DNA of 64,000 nucleotides, taken from JASHPR01 sp963795055 (GTDB lineage Bacteria; Actinomycetota; Actinomycetes; Streptosporangiales; Streptosporangiaceae). The stretch lies in the NCBI GenBank assembly GCA_963795055.1, contig CAWCGJ010000009.1, positions 1-64,000 of the forward strand. Reading direction: 5' to 3'. The notes under the pieces are model-generated. The model saw nothing but the letters and a program-made list of their open reading frames with translations, was not told where the DNA came from and searched no databases. Of this stretch, positions 26,012 through 34,048 are shown one piece after another (position 1 is the stretch's first letter; every line of letters starts with the position of its first letter). Made by a program: the position numbers and the translations under genes.

Positions 26012-26278
26012 CCCCACACCCACGCTTTGATGGTAGGTCGCGGTCAGCCAGCGCGCACCCGACCGTGGTCCTTAACATGCCGTTATTCGTGAGATGTTCA
26101 CTTGCCTGAAAACCGCCGGCCACGCCGGGCCCGTTGCGGGGACACCGCCCCGGGAAGGCGCCTGATCGGCCGGCCTCACCGTTTCCTCCAGAGGAGCCCC
26201 GGCCTTCAGGCCGGAAGGAATCCGGTGCCGCGCGTAGCGCGGCCGTGGTTTGTCAGAGCGCCCTGCCATCGTGCTCTT

Positions 26279-27508
26279 GTGAGGACGGCGTACCGGTGCC
26301 GGGCGTATCCCGATGAGGTGCAGCAGGCGATGCTGAACCGTACCTTCGGCTGCGTCCGGGTGGTGTGGAACCGTACTCTTGCCGAGCGGCAGCGGCGCTG
26401 GCAGCAAGACCATCAGGGCACCACGTACGCGGAAACCGACGCCGCTTTGACCGCGCTGAAAAAGGACCCTGAGCTGGCCTGGCTGAACGAGGTCTCGTGC
26501 GTCCCGCCGCAGCAGGCGCTGCGCCACCAGCACCAGGCATTCCGTGCGTTCTTCGCCAGGCGGGCTCGCTACCCTCGCTTCAAGAGCCGCTGCTCCCGCC
26601 AGTCGGCGCACTACACCCGGTCGGCGTTTTCCATGCGGGACGGGGCGCTGCGCCTGGCGAAGACACCTGGCTCGCTGGCGTTTGCGTGGTCGTGGCCCGC
26701 CGTCGACCCGGCGGCGCTCAGCCCGTCCATGGTGATCATCTCGCGCGAGCCCGACGGCCGCTGGTATGTGACGCTGGCCGTTGATGCCGAGCCACCGCAG
26801 CCTCTCCCCGCGGCCGGCCGCGCTGTGGGTGTTGACCTGGGCGTGCACGACTTCGCGGTGACCAGTGACGGCGAGCGGGTCGCCAACCCCCGCCACCTGG
26901 AGCGCAAGGCCCGCAACCTCGCCCGGTATCAGCGCCGGCTCGCCCGTTGCCAGAGAGGCTCGGCCAACCGCGCCAAGGCCAGGGCCAAGGTCGCCCGGGC
27001 CTGCCGCAAGGTCCGCAACGCCCGCCGCGACTTCCTGCACAAGACCACCACCGGCCTGGTCCGCGGCAACGACCTGATCGCGATCGAGGACCTCAACGTC
27101 TCGGGCATGGTCCGCAACCGGCACCTGGCCCGGGCGATCAGCGACTGCGGCTGGGGCGAGTTCCGCCGCCAGCTGGAATACAAGTGCGAGCGTGCTGGCC
27201 GCCAGCTGGTCGTGACCGGCCGCTGGTACCCCTCGTCCAAGATCTGCTCGGCCTGCGGGTTTCTTCTCGCCGAGCTGAGCTTGTCGACCCGGACGTGGCG
27301 ATGCCCGTCCTGCCGCGCCCGGCACGACCGGGACCTCAACGCGGCGAAGAACATCCTTGCGGCAGGTCTTGCCGCAGCCCGGGGCAACCCGGGCGACGCC
27401 TGCGGAGCTGATGTCAGACGCCGGGAGACCACCCCGGTGCAGTCGGCCGTGAAACAGGAACCCCAGCCGGTGACGGCTGGAATCCCCGTCCCTCAGGGCA
27501 GGGAATAG
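26279..27508 (+). CDS. tnpB: TnpB, RNA-guided nuclease of an IS605-type element
   Basis: The 409-residue protein starts at a GTG (RTAYRCRAYPDEVQQAMLNRTFG, the usual TnpB N-terminus). The RuvC-like residues are Asp186 (GVDLGVHD), Glu270 (AIEDLN) and Asp352 (HDRDLNAAKN), so the nuclease looks intact. The zinc ribbon is CSACG ... CPSC. The helix-turn-helix-like N-terminal part contains the conserved QALRHQHQAFRAFF. TnpB uses an RNA made from the 3' end of its own gene to cut DNA at empty sites, which favours retention of the element. Its stop codon lies at the element's right end, so the scaffold RNA overlaps the coding tail. The open frame upstream to 26102 is element-end DNA and not part of the protein. 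Confidence 0.9.
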   Translation: MRTAYRCRAYPDEVQQAMLNRTFGCVRVVWNRTLAERQRRWQQDHQGTTYAETDAALTALKKDPELAWLNEVSCVPPQQALRHQHQAFRAFFARRARYPRFKSRCSRQSAHYTRSAFSMRDGALRLAKTPGSLAFAWSWPAVDPAALSPSMVIISREPDGRWYVTLAVDAEPPQPLPAAGRAVGVDLGVHDFAVTSDGERVANPRHLERKARNLARYQRRLARCQRGSANRAKARAKVARACRKVRNARRDFLHKTTTGLVRGNDLIAIEDLNVSGMVRNRHLARAISDCGWGEFRRQLEYKCERAGRQLVVTGRWYPSSKICSACGFLLAELSLSTRTWRCPSCRARHDRDLNAAKNILAAGLAAARGNPGDACGADVRRRETTPVQSAVKQEPQPVTAGIPVPQGRE

Positions 27509-27511
27509 TCA
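27300..27511 (+). ncRNA. Predicted omega (guide) RNA region of the TnpB element
   Basis: In characterised TnpB loci the guide RNA spans the 3' part of tnpB and ends at the right end of the element, with the guide read from flanking DNA. Here the two 3' hairpins sit at 27463-27503. Sequence directly beyond 27511 (the end of gpmA) would supply the guide. The 5' limit given is a guess. Confidence 0.45.
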
Positions 27512-28252
27512 ACGGCCCTGGTTCTTGACCGCGGCCGCGCCCGCGGCCGCGGCCTCCGGGTCGAGGTAGCGCCCGCCGCGGATCTCGGGCCGGAACGCGG
27601 CGTCCATCTCGTAGACCAGCGGCATCCCGGTGGGGATGTCCAGCCCGGCGATGTCCGCGTCCCCGATGTCGTCCAGGTGCTTGACCAGGGCGCGGATCGA
27701 GTTCCCGTGCGCGACGACCAGGACGGTCCGGCCGGGCGCCAGGTCGGGGACGATCGCGTCGTACCAGCAGGGCAGCAGCCGCCCGACGACGTCTTTCAGG
27801 CACTCAGACCGCGGCCGCAGATCGGCCGGCAGCAGCGCGTACCGGGGATCGGCGGCTTGCGAGTACGGGTCGTCATCGTCGATGGGCGGCGGGGGCACGT
27901 CGTAGGAGCGGCGCCACAGCATGAACTGCTCGTCGCCGTACTGCTCCCGGGTCTGGGCCTTGCTCTTGCCCTGCAAGGCACCGTAGTGGCGCTCGTTCAG
28001 CCGCCAGGATCGCCGCACCGGCAGCCAGAGCAGGTCCGCCGCCTCCAGCGCGAGGTGGGCGGTCTGGATGGCCCGGGTCAGCACCGAGGTATGCACCACA
28101 TCGGGGCGCAGGCCCGCCTCATCGAGCAGCCTGCCGCTGTTGACCGCCTCGTCGACGCCCTTCGGTGACAGGCCGACGTCGACCCAGCCGGTGAACAGCC
28201 CTTCCGAGTTCCAGACGCTCTCGCCGTGCCGGATCAGCACCAGTGTGCTCAT
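27509..28252 (-). CDS. gpmA: 2,3-bisphosphoglycerate-dependent phosphoglycerate mutase
   Basis: This glycolytic enzyme interconverts 3- and 2-phosphoglycerate. The 247-residue protein starts MSTLVLIRHGESVWN, with the phosphorylated His9 in the RHGE motif. The second catalytic His lies in VVAHGNSIRALVKHL, and the family motif LNERHYGALQGKSKAQT is complete. The ATG at 28252 gives the normal family length; the longer frame to 28387 is not conserved. In mycobacteria gpmA lies between mshA and senX3, as here apart from the inserted TnpB element. The TnpB element abuts its stop codon. Confidence 0.93.
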   Translation of the reverse strand: MSTLVLIRHGESVWNSEGLFTGWVDVGLSPKGVDEAVNSGRLLDEAGLRPDVVHTSVLTRAIQTAHLALEAADLLWLPVRRSWRLNERHYGALQGKSKAQTREQYGDEQFMLWRRSYDVPPPPIDDDDPYSQAADPRYALLPADLRPRSECLKDVVGRLLPCWYDAIVPDLAPGRTVLVVAHGNSIRALVKHLDDIGDADIAGLDIPTGMPLVYEMDAAFRPEIRGGRYLDPEAAAAGAAAVKNQGR

Positions 28253-28342
28253 GGGGCCGAGCCTAACCGGTGCCTGCCGGCCGGTATCCGGGCGGGAACA
28301 GGATGCTGGGGCCCGGGGTTGATCAGTCGGAGGTGTAGGCCC

Positions 28343-29611
28343 GTGCGGCAACCCTATCCCCGGCGGATCGCGACCGTCAGCGTCCACACATCACCGCTGG
28401 AGCAGCCCGGAACCGGTGACGCGGGCGGCCTGAACGTCTACGTCGTGGAGGTGGCCAAGCGCCTCGCGGAGCGCGGCGTGGAGGTGGACATCTTCACCCG
28501 CGCGGTCTCCCGTGAGGTGCCGCCGGTGGCCGAGCTGGCTCCCGGAGTGCTGGTGCGGCACCTGCCGGCCGGGCCCTTCGAGGATCTGGACAAGGCCGAC
28601 CTGCCCGGCCAGCTCTGCCATTTCACGTTCGAGATGCTGCGCGCCGAGGCCGCGTACGCACCCGGCCGGTATGACATCGTGCACGGGCACTACTGGCTGT
28701 CCGGCCAGGTCAGCGCCGTGGCCAAGGAGCGCTGGGGCGTGCCGTTCGTGCAGTCCATGCACACCCTGGGGCGGGTGAAGAACGCGGCGCTGGCTGCGGG
28801 GGACGCCGCCGAGCCGGCGGTACGGCTCCGCGGCGAGGCCGAGGTCGTGGAGGCCGCTGACCGCCTGGTGGCCAACACCGACGACGAGGCGCAGCAGCTG
28901 ATCGGGCTCTACGACGCCGAGCCCGCGCGGGTGCGGACCATCAACCCTGGCGTCGACCTGGCGGTGTTCAAGCCGGGGTCCCGGCAGGCGGCCCGGCAGC
29001 GGCTGGGCCTGCCCGCCGACGCGGTGCTGCTGGTCTTCGCCGGGCGCATGCAGCCGCTCAAGTCCCCGCACGTGGTGCTGCACGCGGCGGCCCAGATGAT
29101 CCAGGATGACCCCGGCCTGGCCGCCAGGCTCAGGGTCGCGTTCGTGGGCGGGCCGAGCGGGACCGGGCGCGCCGACCCGGACGGGCTGGCCGAGCTGGCC
29201 GCGGCGCTCGGGATCCCGGGCATCGTCCGCCTCGAGCCGCCCTGCCCCCAGCCGGAGCTGGCCGAGTGGTACCGCGCGGCGACGGTCGTCATGGTGCCGT
29301 CCTGCTCGGAGTCGTTCGGCCTGGTAGCCGTGGAGGCGCAGGCCTGCGGCACGCCGGTGGTGGCCGCGTCGGTCGGCGGGCTGCGCACCGCGGTCGCCGA
29401 CGGGGTGTCCGGCGTGCTGGTGGATTCCCGTGACCCGGCCCGCTACGCGCGGGTGGTCGCCAGCCTGATCGCGCAGCCGGCCGCCCTGGCCCGGCTGGCC
29501 CGGGGGGCCCGCGAACACGCGTCCCGGTTCGGCTGGAGCGTGACCGTCGACCGGCTGCTGAGCCTGTACGCGGGGGCCATGGCCGAGGCGACGCAGGCGG
29601 TCGACGCGTGA
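28343..29611 (+). CDS. mshA: D-inositol-3-phosphate glycosyltransferase MshA (mycothiol)
   Basis: MshA joins N-acetylglucosamine from UDP-GlcNAc to inositol-3-phosphate, the first committed step of mycothiol synthesis. The 422-residue GT4 enzyme has the diagnostic N-terminus SPLEQPGTGDAGGLNVYV, the FHGHYWLSG-like DIVHGHYWLSGQ, the middle VNPGVD-type TINPGVDLAVF, and the C-terminal donor-binding EX7E region (SCSESFGLVAVEAQACGTPV). A GTG start follows a GGAGG site at good spacing. It is coupled by ATGA-type overlap (GTGA at 29608-29611) to the YbjN gene. Mycothiol is specific to actinobacteria, which fixes the phylum. Confidence 0.92.
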   Translation: MRQPYPRRIATVSVHTSPLEQPGTGDAGGLNVYVVEVAKRLAERGVEVDIFTRAVSREVPPVAELAPGVLVRHLPAGPFEDLDKADLPGQLCHFTFEMLRAEAAYAPGRYDIVHGHYWLSGQVSAVAKERWGVPFVQSMHTLGRVKNAALAAGDAAEPAVRLRGEAEVVEAADRLVANTDDEAQQLIGLYDAEPARVRTINPGVDLAVFKPGSRQAARQRLGLPADAVLLVFAGRMQPLKSPHVVLHAAAQMIQDDPGLAARLRVAFVGGPSGTGRADPDGLAELAAALGIPGIVRLEPPCPQPELAEWYRAATVVMVPSCSESFGLVAVEAQACGTPVVAASVGGLRTAVADGVSGVLVDSRDPARYARVVASLIAQPAALARLARGAREHASRFGWSVTVDRLLSLYAGAMAEATQAVDA

Positions 29612-30213
29612 CCGAGCCAAGCTCGACCGAGCCGAAGGGGCGCGGTCCCGCCTGGACTGAGGAGCGAGGGAGCTTGCGACCGGGCGACGAGGGAAGCGGG
29701 GACCTCAAGGCGCCCCGGAGTCGAGCGGAGAGCATGGTTGAGACGGCCCTGGGCGAGCTCGGCCTGCGCTACGAGTCGCCGCGGCCCGGCGCCTACCTGG
29801 TGCGGCTGGAGGGCCAGCACAAGCTGGCCACCATGACCTGGCTCATCGTCGAGGCGCACAGCCTGCACGTGGAGGCGTTCTTCTGCCGGCAGCCGGACGA
29901 GAACCACGCGGCGTTCTACCGGTTCCTGCTGGAGCGCAGCGGCCGCATGTACGGCGTGCACTTCGCGCTGGACCCGGTCGGCGACGTCTACCTGGTCGGG
30001 CGGCTGCCGCTGGCCTCGGTCGCCGCCGACGAGATCGACCGGCTGCTGGGCTGCGTGCTCAGCTACTCGGACGAGAACTTCGACCAGGCGCTCAGGCTCG
30101 GCTTCGCGTCCTCGATCCGCCGGGAGTGGGCGTGGCGGGTCAAGCGGGGCGAGAGCCTGGCCAACCTGCAGGCCTTCGCCAGCCTCGCCGACCCGGCGGG
30201 CCCGGCGGGCTAA
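29608..30213 (+). CDS. YbjN-domain protein with an inserted repeat-coded N-terminus
   Basis: The conserved part begins near residue 43 (MVETALGELGLRYESPRPGAYLVRLEGQHK) and runs through the YbjN/type III secretion chaperone-like fold (TMTWLIVEAHSLHVEAFF, NFDQALRLGF). A YbjN gene after mshA is conserved in actinobacteria, probably as a chaperone-like partner of unknown client. The first 40 or so residues (EPKGRGPAWTEERGSLRP ...) are not part of the domain. They are encoded by a dispersed DNA repeat that recurs at 33893-34006 with the same translated peptide. An internal ATG near 29734 could be the original start. It is coupled to mshA by a four-base overlap. Confidence 0.8.
   Translation: MTEPSSTEPKGRGPAWTEERGSLRPGDEGSGDLKAPRSRAESMVETALGELGLRYESPRPGAYLVRLEGQHKLATMTWLIVEAHSLHVEAFFCRQPDENHAAFYRFLLERSGRMYGVHFALDPVGDVYLVGRLPLASVAADEIDRLLGCVLSYSDENFDQALRLGFASSIRREWAWRVKRGESLANLQAFASLADPAGPAG
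29629..29735 (+). repeat. Dispersed coding repeat, copy A (within the YbjN gene)
   Basis: About 105 bases starting near GAGCCGAAGGGGCGCGG and including GGAGCTTGCGACCGGGCGAC are roughly 85 percent identical by eye to copy B at 33893-34006. It sits at the mshA/YbjN stop-start junction and is read in frame as the YbjN N-terminus. Confidence 0.8.
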
Positions 30214-30339
30214 CCCGCTCCACCCGGCGCGACCGCCGGCCGACGTATCGGCTAGCGGGGAGGCCGGGCGCTCAGAGATAGGTGACTGGCCGGCCCCTGG
30301 CCTGTGCCCAAGCCCAGCTGAGTTGCGCGTACGGAGACG

Positions 30340-30810
30340 ATGATGACGACGACCTGGCCCGCCGGCGGAGCAGCCGTCCGTCCGCCCGGCGAAGGCACCG
30401 CCGCCCGCCGCCTCCGGCTCGCCGCGGCACTGCTGACGGCGGTGATGCTGGCCGTGTCGATGGCGATCACGGCGTGCGACCCCAGCACCAGTTACCCGGT
30501 CCAGGCCGCCTACACGCCGCCCGGGCCGTACGCCGCGGTCATTGCGAGCCCGGCCACCGAAAAGGCCTTTTACCAGAGCACGACCGTGCCCGCGGCGCTC
30601 GGCATCATCCGCTATTCCGACGGCAGAAGGGCCGACCACACCTCGATAGAGAACACCGCGTACGGCGGGAACCCCGGCGGGGAACTCGGCTACGCCACCG
30701 CCTGGCTCGAATACCAGCTGCTCGGGAACGCCACCGCGGCTGGCGCCTTCAGCGGATCGCACCCCGAACTGCTGTCGAACACCAACTGGCCCGGCAGCGC
30801 CGTCAAGTGA
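30340..30810 (+). pseudogene. Exported alpha/beta-hydrolase remnant (middle missing)
   Basis: The frame has an N-terminal lipoprotein-like signal (LAAALLTAVMLAVSMAITAC), a short start of a mature protein (AAYTPPGPYAAV), and then a C-terminal part (ADHTSIENTAYGG, TAWLEYQLLGNATAAGAFSG) that matches the last segment of exported alpha/beta hydrolases of the PET-hydrolase/chlorophyllase-like type. The nucleophile-elbow and acid regions expected between them are missing, and the product has 156 residues against roughly 300 or more. The join is in frame. The family assignment rests on motif memory, so confidence is moderate. Confidence 0.5.
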
Positions 30811-30829
30811 TCCGGGGCCGGCCGCCGTC

Positions 30830-32221
30830 CTAGCCGGGCGGCGGCGACACCGAGCCGGGCGGGGGGATGGTGCCGGGACCGGTAACGCTGCAGGCCAGCG
30901 AGGCCGGGTCGGTGTCGAGCAGCGGCTGGGCGAGCTGAGGCGGGCGCAGGAACGCCGGGAACCGCAGGTCGATCATGTCGAGCAGGTTCCCGGCGTTGGC
31001 GTCCCGGTAGGTCATCGCAGGCAGGTTCCACTTCGCCTCGACGAGCGCGCAGATGCTGGTGTGGTCGTTCACCCGGTGCGAGACGTAGCCCGGCCGCGCC
31101 CACGGCGAGACGACCGCCATCGGCACCCGGAAGCCGTACTGGGCGAAGCCGTTGTAGGCCGACTCCCCGGCCGGCACGTCCGGCGGGATGTCGTCCGGCG
31201 GGATGGCCGGGGGCGGGGGCACGTGGTCGAAGTAGCCGCCGTGCTCGTCGTAGGTCCAGATCAGCAGCGTGCGGCTCCACCCGGGGCCGGTCATGACCGC
31301 GTTGATGACCGACGCGGCGAACGCCTCGCCCTGGACGATGTTCTGCGGGTCCTCCTCGGACTGGACCGAGTAGTTCGGCTCGACCAGGCACAGGCCGGGC
31401 AGCGTGCCCGCGGCCGCGTCGGTGAAGAAGTCCGCGATAGGGACCACGTTCGTGCCCAGGTTCTTGAGGTACAGCTCCGGATACAGCTCGGTCGTGGCCA
31501 GGTCGGTGTAGTAGTCCCGCCAGCTGACCCCGGCCGCGGCCGCCTTGTCGAAGATCGTCCCGCCCGCCGGGTAGTCGGTCAGCGCCGGCGTGGTGTCGTT
31601 GACCTGGCCGATCGAGGTAGCCGAGATCAGGTAGCGCCGGTTGGGGTAGGTCTGGCCGAGCACCGAGCAGAAGTACCGGTCACAGATCGGGAACAGCGAG
31701 GCCATCGAGTAGTAGAAGGGCTGGTCGGCCCGCTCCCAGTAGCCCATGGACACCGGGCCACTGGCGGATTCCACGAAGCCGTCGTTACGCCCGCCGTCGA
31801 ACTGGGTATGGCTGGCCAGCCAGTCCTGAGCCGGAGCGCCGGTGAGCTGGCAGGTGGTGGGCATGCGGAAGGCGTGCTGGATGTCGCCGTTGGCGTACGG
31901 GTTGGTGGCGAGCGGCAGGCCGTCGCGGCCGAGCCGGAACCCGTCCGCGCCGCGGCGGCGCAGCAGGCCGAGCCGGTTGTCGTAGGAGTGGTTCTCCATC
32001 ATCAGCACGACAATGTGCTGGATCTTCGGGATCGTGTCGGTGCCCGCGGGCAGCTGCGGGTAGGGCAGCGATCCCGGCCGGCGGAGCCGGGGCAGGCGCC
32101 CGGCGCCGCCCGGTGCCGAGCTCCACGCGCCGGTCCCCGCGACGGCGCCCGCCGCCAGGCCGGCCTTCAGCAGCCCGCGCCTGCTCGGCCCGACGGACCG
32201 CCCGTCCCGGTCACCGCTCAT
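30830..32221 (-). CDS. Tat-exported phospholipase C/acid phosphatase-family phosphoesterase
   Basis: The 463-residue enzyme begins with a twin-arginine signal (SRRGLLKAGLAAGAVAGTG), so it is exported folded. The catalytic domain is that of the AcpA/phospholipase C group in the alkaline-phosphatase superfamily: HIVVLMMENHSYDNRLG at the start holds the metal and nucleophile region, GLCLVEPNYSVQSEEDPQN follows, and LIWTYDEHGGYFDHVPPP supplies the conserved Asp-Glu-His metal ligands. Such enzymes release phosphate from phospholipids or organic phosphates. It lies a few kilobases from senX3-regX3 but shows no obvious phosphate box. Confidence 0.88.
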   Translation of the reverse strand: MSGDRDGRSVGPSRRGLLKAGLAAGAVAGTGAWSSAPGGAGRLPRLRRPGSLPYPQLPAGTDTIPKIQHIVVLMMENHSYDNRLGLLRRRGADGFRLGRDGLPLATNPYANGDIQHAFRMPTTCQLTGAPAQDWLASHTQFDGGRNDGFVESASGPVSMGYWERADQPFYYSMASLFPICDRYFCSVLGQTYPNRRYLISATSIGQVNDTTPALTDYPAGGTIFDKAAAAGVSWRDYYTDLATTELYPELYLKNLGTNVVPIADFFTDAAAGTLPGLCLVEPNYSVQSEEDPQNIVQGEAFAASVINAVMTGPGWSRTLLIWTYDEHGGYFDHVPPPPAIPPDDIPPDVPAGESAYNGFAQYGFRVPMAVVSPWARPGYVSHRVNDHTSICALVEAKWNLPAMTYRDANAGNLLDMIDLRFPAFLRPPQLAQPLLDTDPASLACSVTGPGTIPPPGSVSPPPG

Positions 32222-32379
32222 GACAACCTCCCGTCTCAGCCAACTGATCGGGCCGAGTCTGCCCGATCGGCGTGACCGGCAGGAGATTTCACGATAACGA
32301 GCAAAGGACGTGTGTATGTCCAGAAATTGACAAGCGCCCGGTTCGACCCGCTAGGGTGCCGGAGCGGTCAGGGCCGGGG

Positions 32380-32426
32380 CCGTGGCAAGGTACGAGAGCG
32401 TCACGCCCGCGCCCGTGGCAAGGTAC
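32380..32426 (+). repeat. Direct repeat in the leader of the electron-transfer operon
   Basis: CCGTGGCAAGGTAC occurs at 32380-32393 and 32413-32426 (period 33) within the 354-base gap before the operon. A TTGACA hexamer at 32327-32332 lies upstream with TAGGGT 19 bases later, a poor promoter match. The repeats could be regulator sites; nothing else in 32222-32575 is recognisable. Confidence 0.45.
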
Positions 32427-32575
32427 AAAAGAAGGTTAGGGTAGCGACCGCTTTCGGTGAACCTGGACCGAACCTGCAGCCGTTCCCAGGATACGTTCGG
32501 CATGCTGGAGGCCTGGGCTCGAGCATCCGGGGGCGCGGACCTGGGTACGTCGGAGCAGGCAGGAGGGATCGCGCT

Positions 32576-32911
32576 ATGCGCCGGGATGACGTGCGCTTCG
32601 CAGCAGCCGCACGTGACGACGGCCTTCGCAAGATCAGCAAGTACACCTGGCGGGCCGGCGCGGCCCGCGTGGTGTGCTCGGCGCTGATCGCCGTGGCATT
32701 CGGGCACCATGTGGCCACTCAGCAGCCCGCGGCCGCGCACACCGGCAACGGTGGCGCCAGCAGCAGCAGCAACAACAACGGCGGCGGCGGCAACGGCAAC
32801 GGCAGCGGCGGCGGCAACACCGGCAACCAGGGCCAGGGCACGATCGTGGTCCCGGCGCAGCCCCCCGCCCCGGCGAGCGGCGGGGGCCAGGTGACCTCAG
32901 GAGCGTCGTGA
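32576..32911 (+). CDS. Membrane-anchored Gly/Asn-rich protein, probable FMN-binding protein remnant
   Basis: The 111-residue product has an N-terminal hydrophobic anchor (VVCSALIAVAFGHHVATQQPAAAH) and a low-complexity Ser/Asn/Gly linker, and ends GGGQVTSGAS. In comparable actinobacterial operons the gene before apbE encodes an FMN-binding-domain protein with just such an anchor and linker, whose domain ends in a V-x-SGAT/S flavinylation-type motif. Here the linker leads straight to QVTSGAS and stops, so about 80 residues of the domain appear to be missing. The AGGAGG ribosome site is strong, and its stop overlaps the apbE GTG. The assignment depends on context and the short end motif. Confidence 0.5.
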   Translation: MRRDDVRFAAAARDDGLRKISKYTWRAGAARVVCSALIAVAFGHHVATQQPAAAHTGNGGASSSSNNNGGGGNGNGSGGGNTGNQGQGTIVVPAQPPAPASGGGQVTSGAS

Positions 32912-33891
32912 CCACCCTGGCCGTCAGCAGCGATACCTTCAGCGTGTTCGGCACGACGGCGACCCTGCTGGTCAGCGAGCCCGGGCCGGTACCGGCCGCG
33001 CGGGCCATCGCCGACGCTGAGCTGGCCGCCGTGGACCTGGCCTGCAGCAGGTTCCGCCCCGACTCCGAGCTGTCCCGGCTGAACGCGGCGGGCGGAGCGG
33101 TCACCGCCGTCAGCGAGCTGTTCGCCGACCTCGTGGAGGCCGCGCTGCGCGCGGCCCGGCTCACCGACGGCGACGTGGATCCGACCTGCGGGCAGGCGCT
33201 CGCGGAGATCGGGTACGACCGCGACTTCGCCGAGCTGCGGGCCGGGCAGGCACAGGCCGCCGGGATCCCCGCGGCGGACGAGCCGCCGCACCGGCTGCGG
33301 CGGGCAGGCCGCGTGCCGGGCTGGCGCAGCGTTCAGCTGGACCGGAAACGGCGGCAGGTGCGGCTCGCGAACGGAGCGCAGCTGGACCTGGGGGCGACGG
33401 CCAAGGCCTGGGCGGCGGACCACTGCGCGGAGATCATCGCCGGGCGGCTCGGCTGCGGCGTGCTGGTCAGCCTGGGCGGGGACATGGCGGTGGCCGGGCC
33501 CGCGCCCGGCGGAGGCTGGCGGGTGCGCGTCACCGACGATCACGCGGCCGGGCCCGAGGAGCCGGGACAGACGGTGACGATCCGCGCCGGCGGGCTGGCC
33601 ACCTCGAGCACCACCGTGCGGACCTGGACCGGGATCGGCGGCGAGCGCGTGCACCACATCATCAACCCGGCGACCGGCGAGCCGGCCCGGTCCTGCTGGC
33701 GGACGGTCAGCGTGGCCGCGGGCAGCTGCGTCGACGCCAACACCGCCAGCACGGCGGCGATCATCCGGAGCGCGGCGGCCCTGCCCTGGCTGCGGGACGC
33801 CGGCCTGCCCGCACGCCTGGTCCGCGAGGACGGATCGGTGGAGACCACCGCGGGCTGGCCGCACGACCCGGGTCCGGACGACGCAGCATGA
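32908..33891 (+). CDS. apbE: ApbE-family FAD:protein FMN transferase
   Basis: ApbE attaches FMN from FAD covalently to a Ser/Thr of partner proteins. The 327-residue product has the family landmarks: an N-terminal FSVFGTTATLLV, the FAD-binding LDLGATAKAWAADH, SSTTVRTW, HHIINPATGEP and the metal-site DANTASTAAI near the C-terminus. No signal peptide is evident, so it acts in the cytoplasm unless the start is misplaced. GTGA couples it to the preceding anchored protein, its natural substrate in this type of operon. Its stop is overlapped by the first of two repeat-coded mini-ORFs. Confidence 0.85.
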   Translation: MTTLAVSSDTFSVFGTTATLLVSEPGPVPAARAIADAELAAVDLACSRFRPDSELSRLNAAGGAVTAVSELFADLVEAALRAARLTDGDVDPTCGQALAEIGYDRDFAELRAGQAQAAGIPAADEPPHRLRRAGRVPGWRSVQLDRKRRQVRLANGAQLDLGATAKAWAADHCAEIIAGRLGCGVLVSLGGDMAVAGPAPGGGWRVRVTDDHAAGPEEPGQTVTIRAGGLATSSTTVRTWTGIGGERVHHIINPATGEPARSCWRTVSVAAGSCVDANTASTAAIIRSAAALPWLRDAGLPARLVREDGSVETTAGWPHDPGPDDAA

Positions 33892-34007
33892 GCGAGCCGG
33901 AGGGACGCGGCGCCGCCTGGACTGAGAAGCGAGGGAGCTTGCGACCGAGCGACGAGGGAAGGCGGTGCCTCAGAGCGCCCCGCAGGCGAGCGGGGAACAC
34001 TGCATGA
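33888..34007 (+). CDS. 39-residue mini-ORF encoded by the dispersed repeat
   Basis: An ATGA overlap with the apbE stop opens a frame whose peptide (EGRGAAWTEKRGSLRPSDEG core) matches the N-terminus of the YbjN protein at 29608. It ends in another ATGA. The peptide exists because the repeat inserted at the apbE stop; it keeps ribosomes moving to the next gene. A function of the peptide itself is doubtful. Confidence 0.4.
   Translation: MSEPEGRGAAWTEKRGSLRPSDEGRRCLRAPRRRAGNTA
33893..34006 (+). repeat. Dispersed coding repeat, copy B (apbE/membrane-protein junction)
   Basis: This copy shares GCCTGGACTGAG and GCGAGGGAGCTTGCGACC with copy A at 29629-29735, with the same reading frame. Immediately after it a shorter duplication (AGGCGAGCGGG-AACAC--ATGAGCG) repeats the junction. 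Confidence 0.8.
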
Positions 34008-34048
34008 GCGAGCTGATCCTGCACAGGCGAGCGGGCAACACAACATGA
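34004..34048 (+). CDS. 14-residue mini-ORF linking to the ferric-reductase-like gene
   Basis: ATG at 34004 overlaps the previous mini-ORF stop, and its own TGA (34046-34048) overlaps the ATG at 34045. The frame (MSELILHRRAGNTT) comes from a partial duplication of the junction sequence. It most likely serves only as a translation bridge. Confidence 0.35.
   Translation: MSELILHRRAGNTT

Larger units (their letters stand above)
26185..27511 (+). mobile_element. IS200/IS605-type element with TnpB only
   Basis: The unit has a left-end hairpin (CCGGCCTTCAGGCCGG near 26195-26210), a second hairpin around GCCGCGCGTAGCGCGGC, a tnpB gene, and at the right end two hairpins (CCAGCC/GGCTGG near 27463-27480, and CCGTCCC/GGGCAGGG near 27486-27503). 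These are typical of the ends and of the guide-RNA scaffold of TnpB elements. No Y1 transposase gene (tnpA) is present, so it cannot move itself. The right end falls on the stop codon of gpmA, and the unit separates senX3 from gpmA, genes that are usually close neighbours. The left boundary is approximate. Confidence 0.8.

Noticed and set aside
26102..26278. N-terminal extension of TnpB
   Set aside because: This stretch holds the element's left-end hairpins; the conserved TnpB N-terminus begins at the GTG at 26279.
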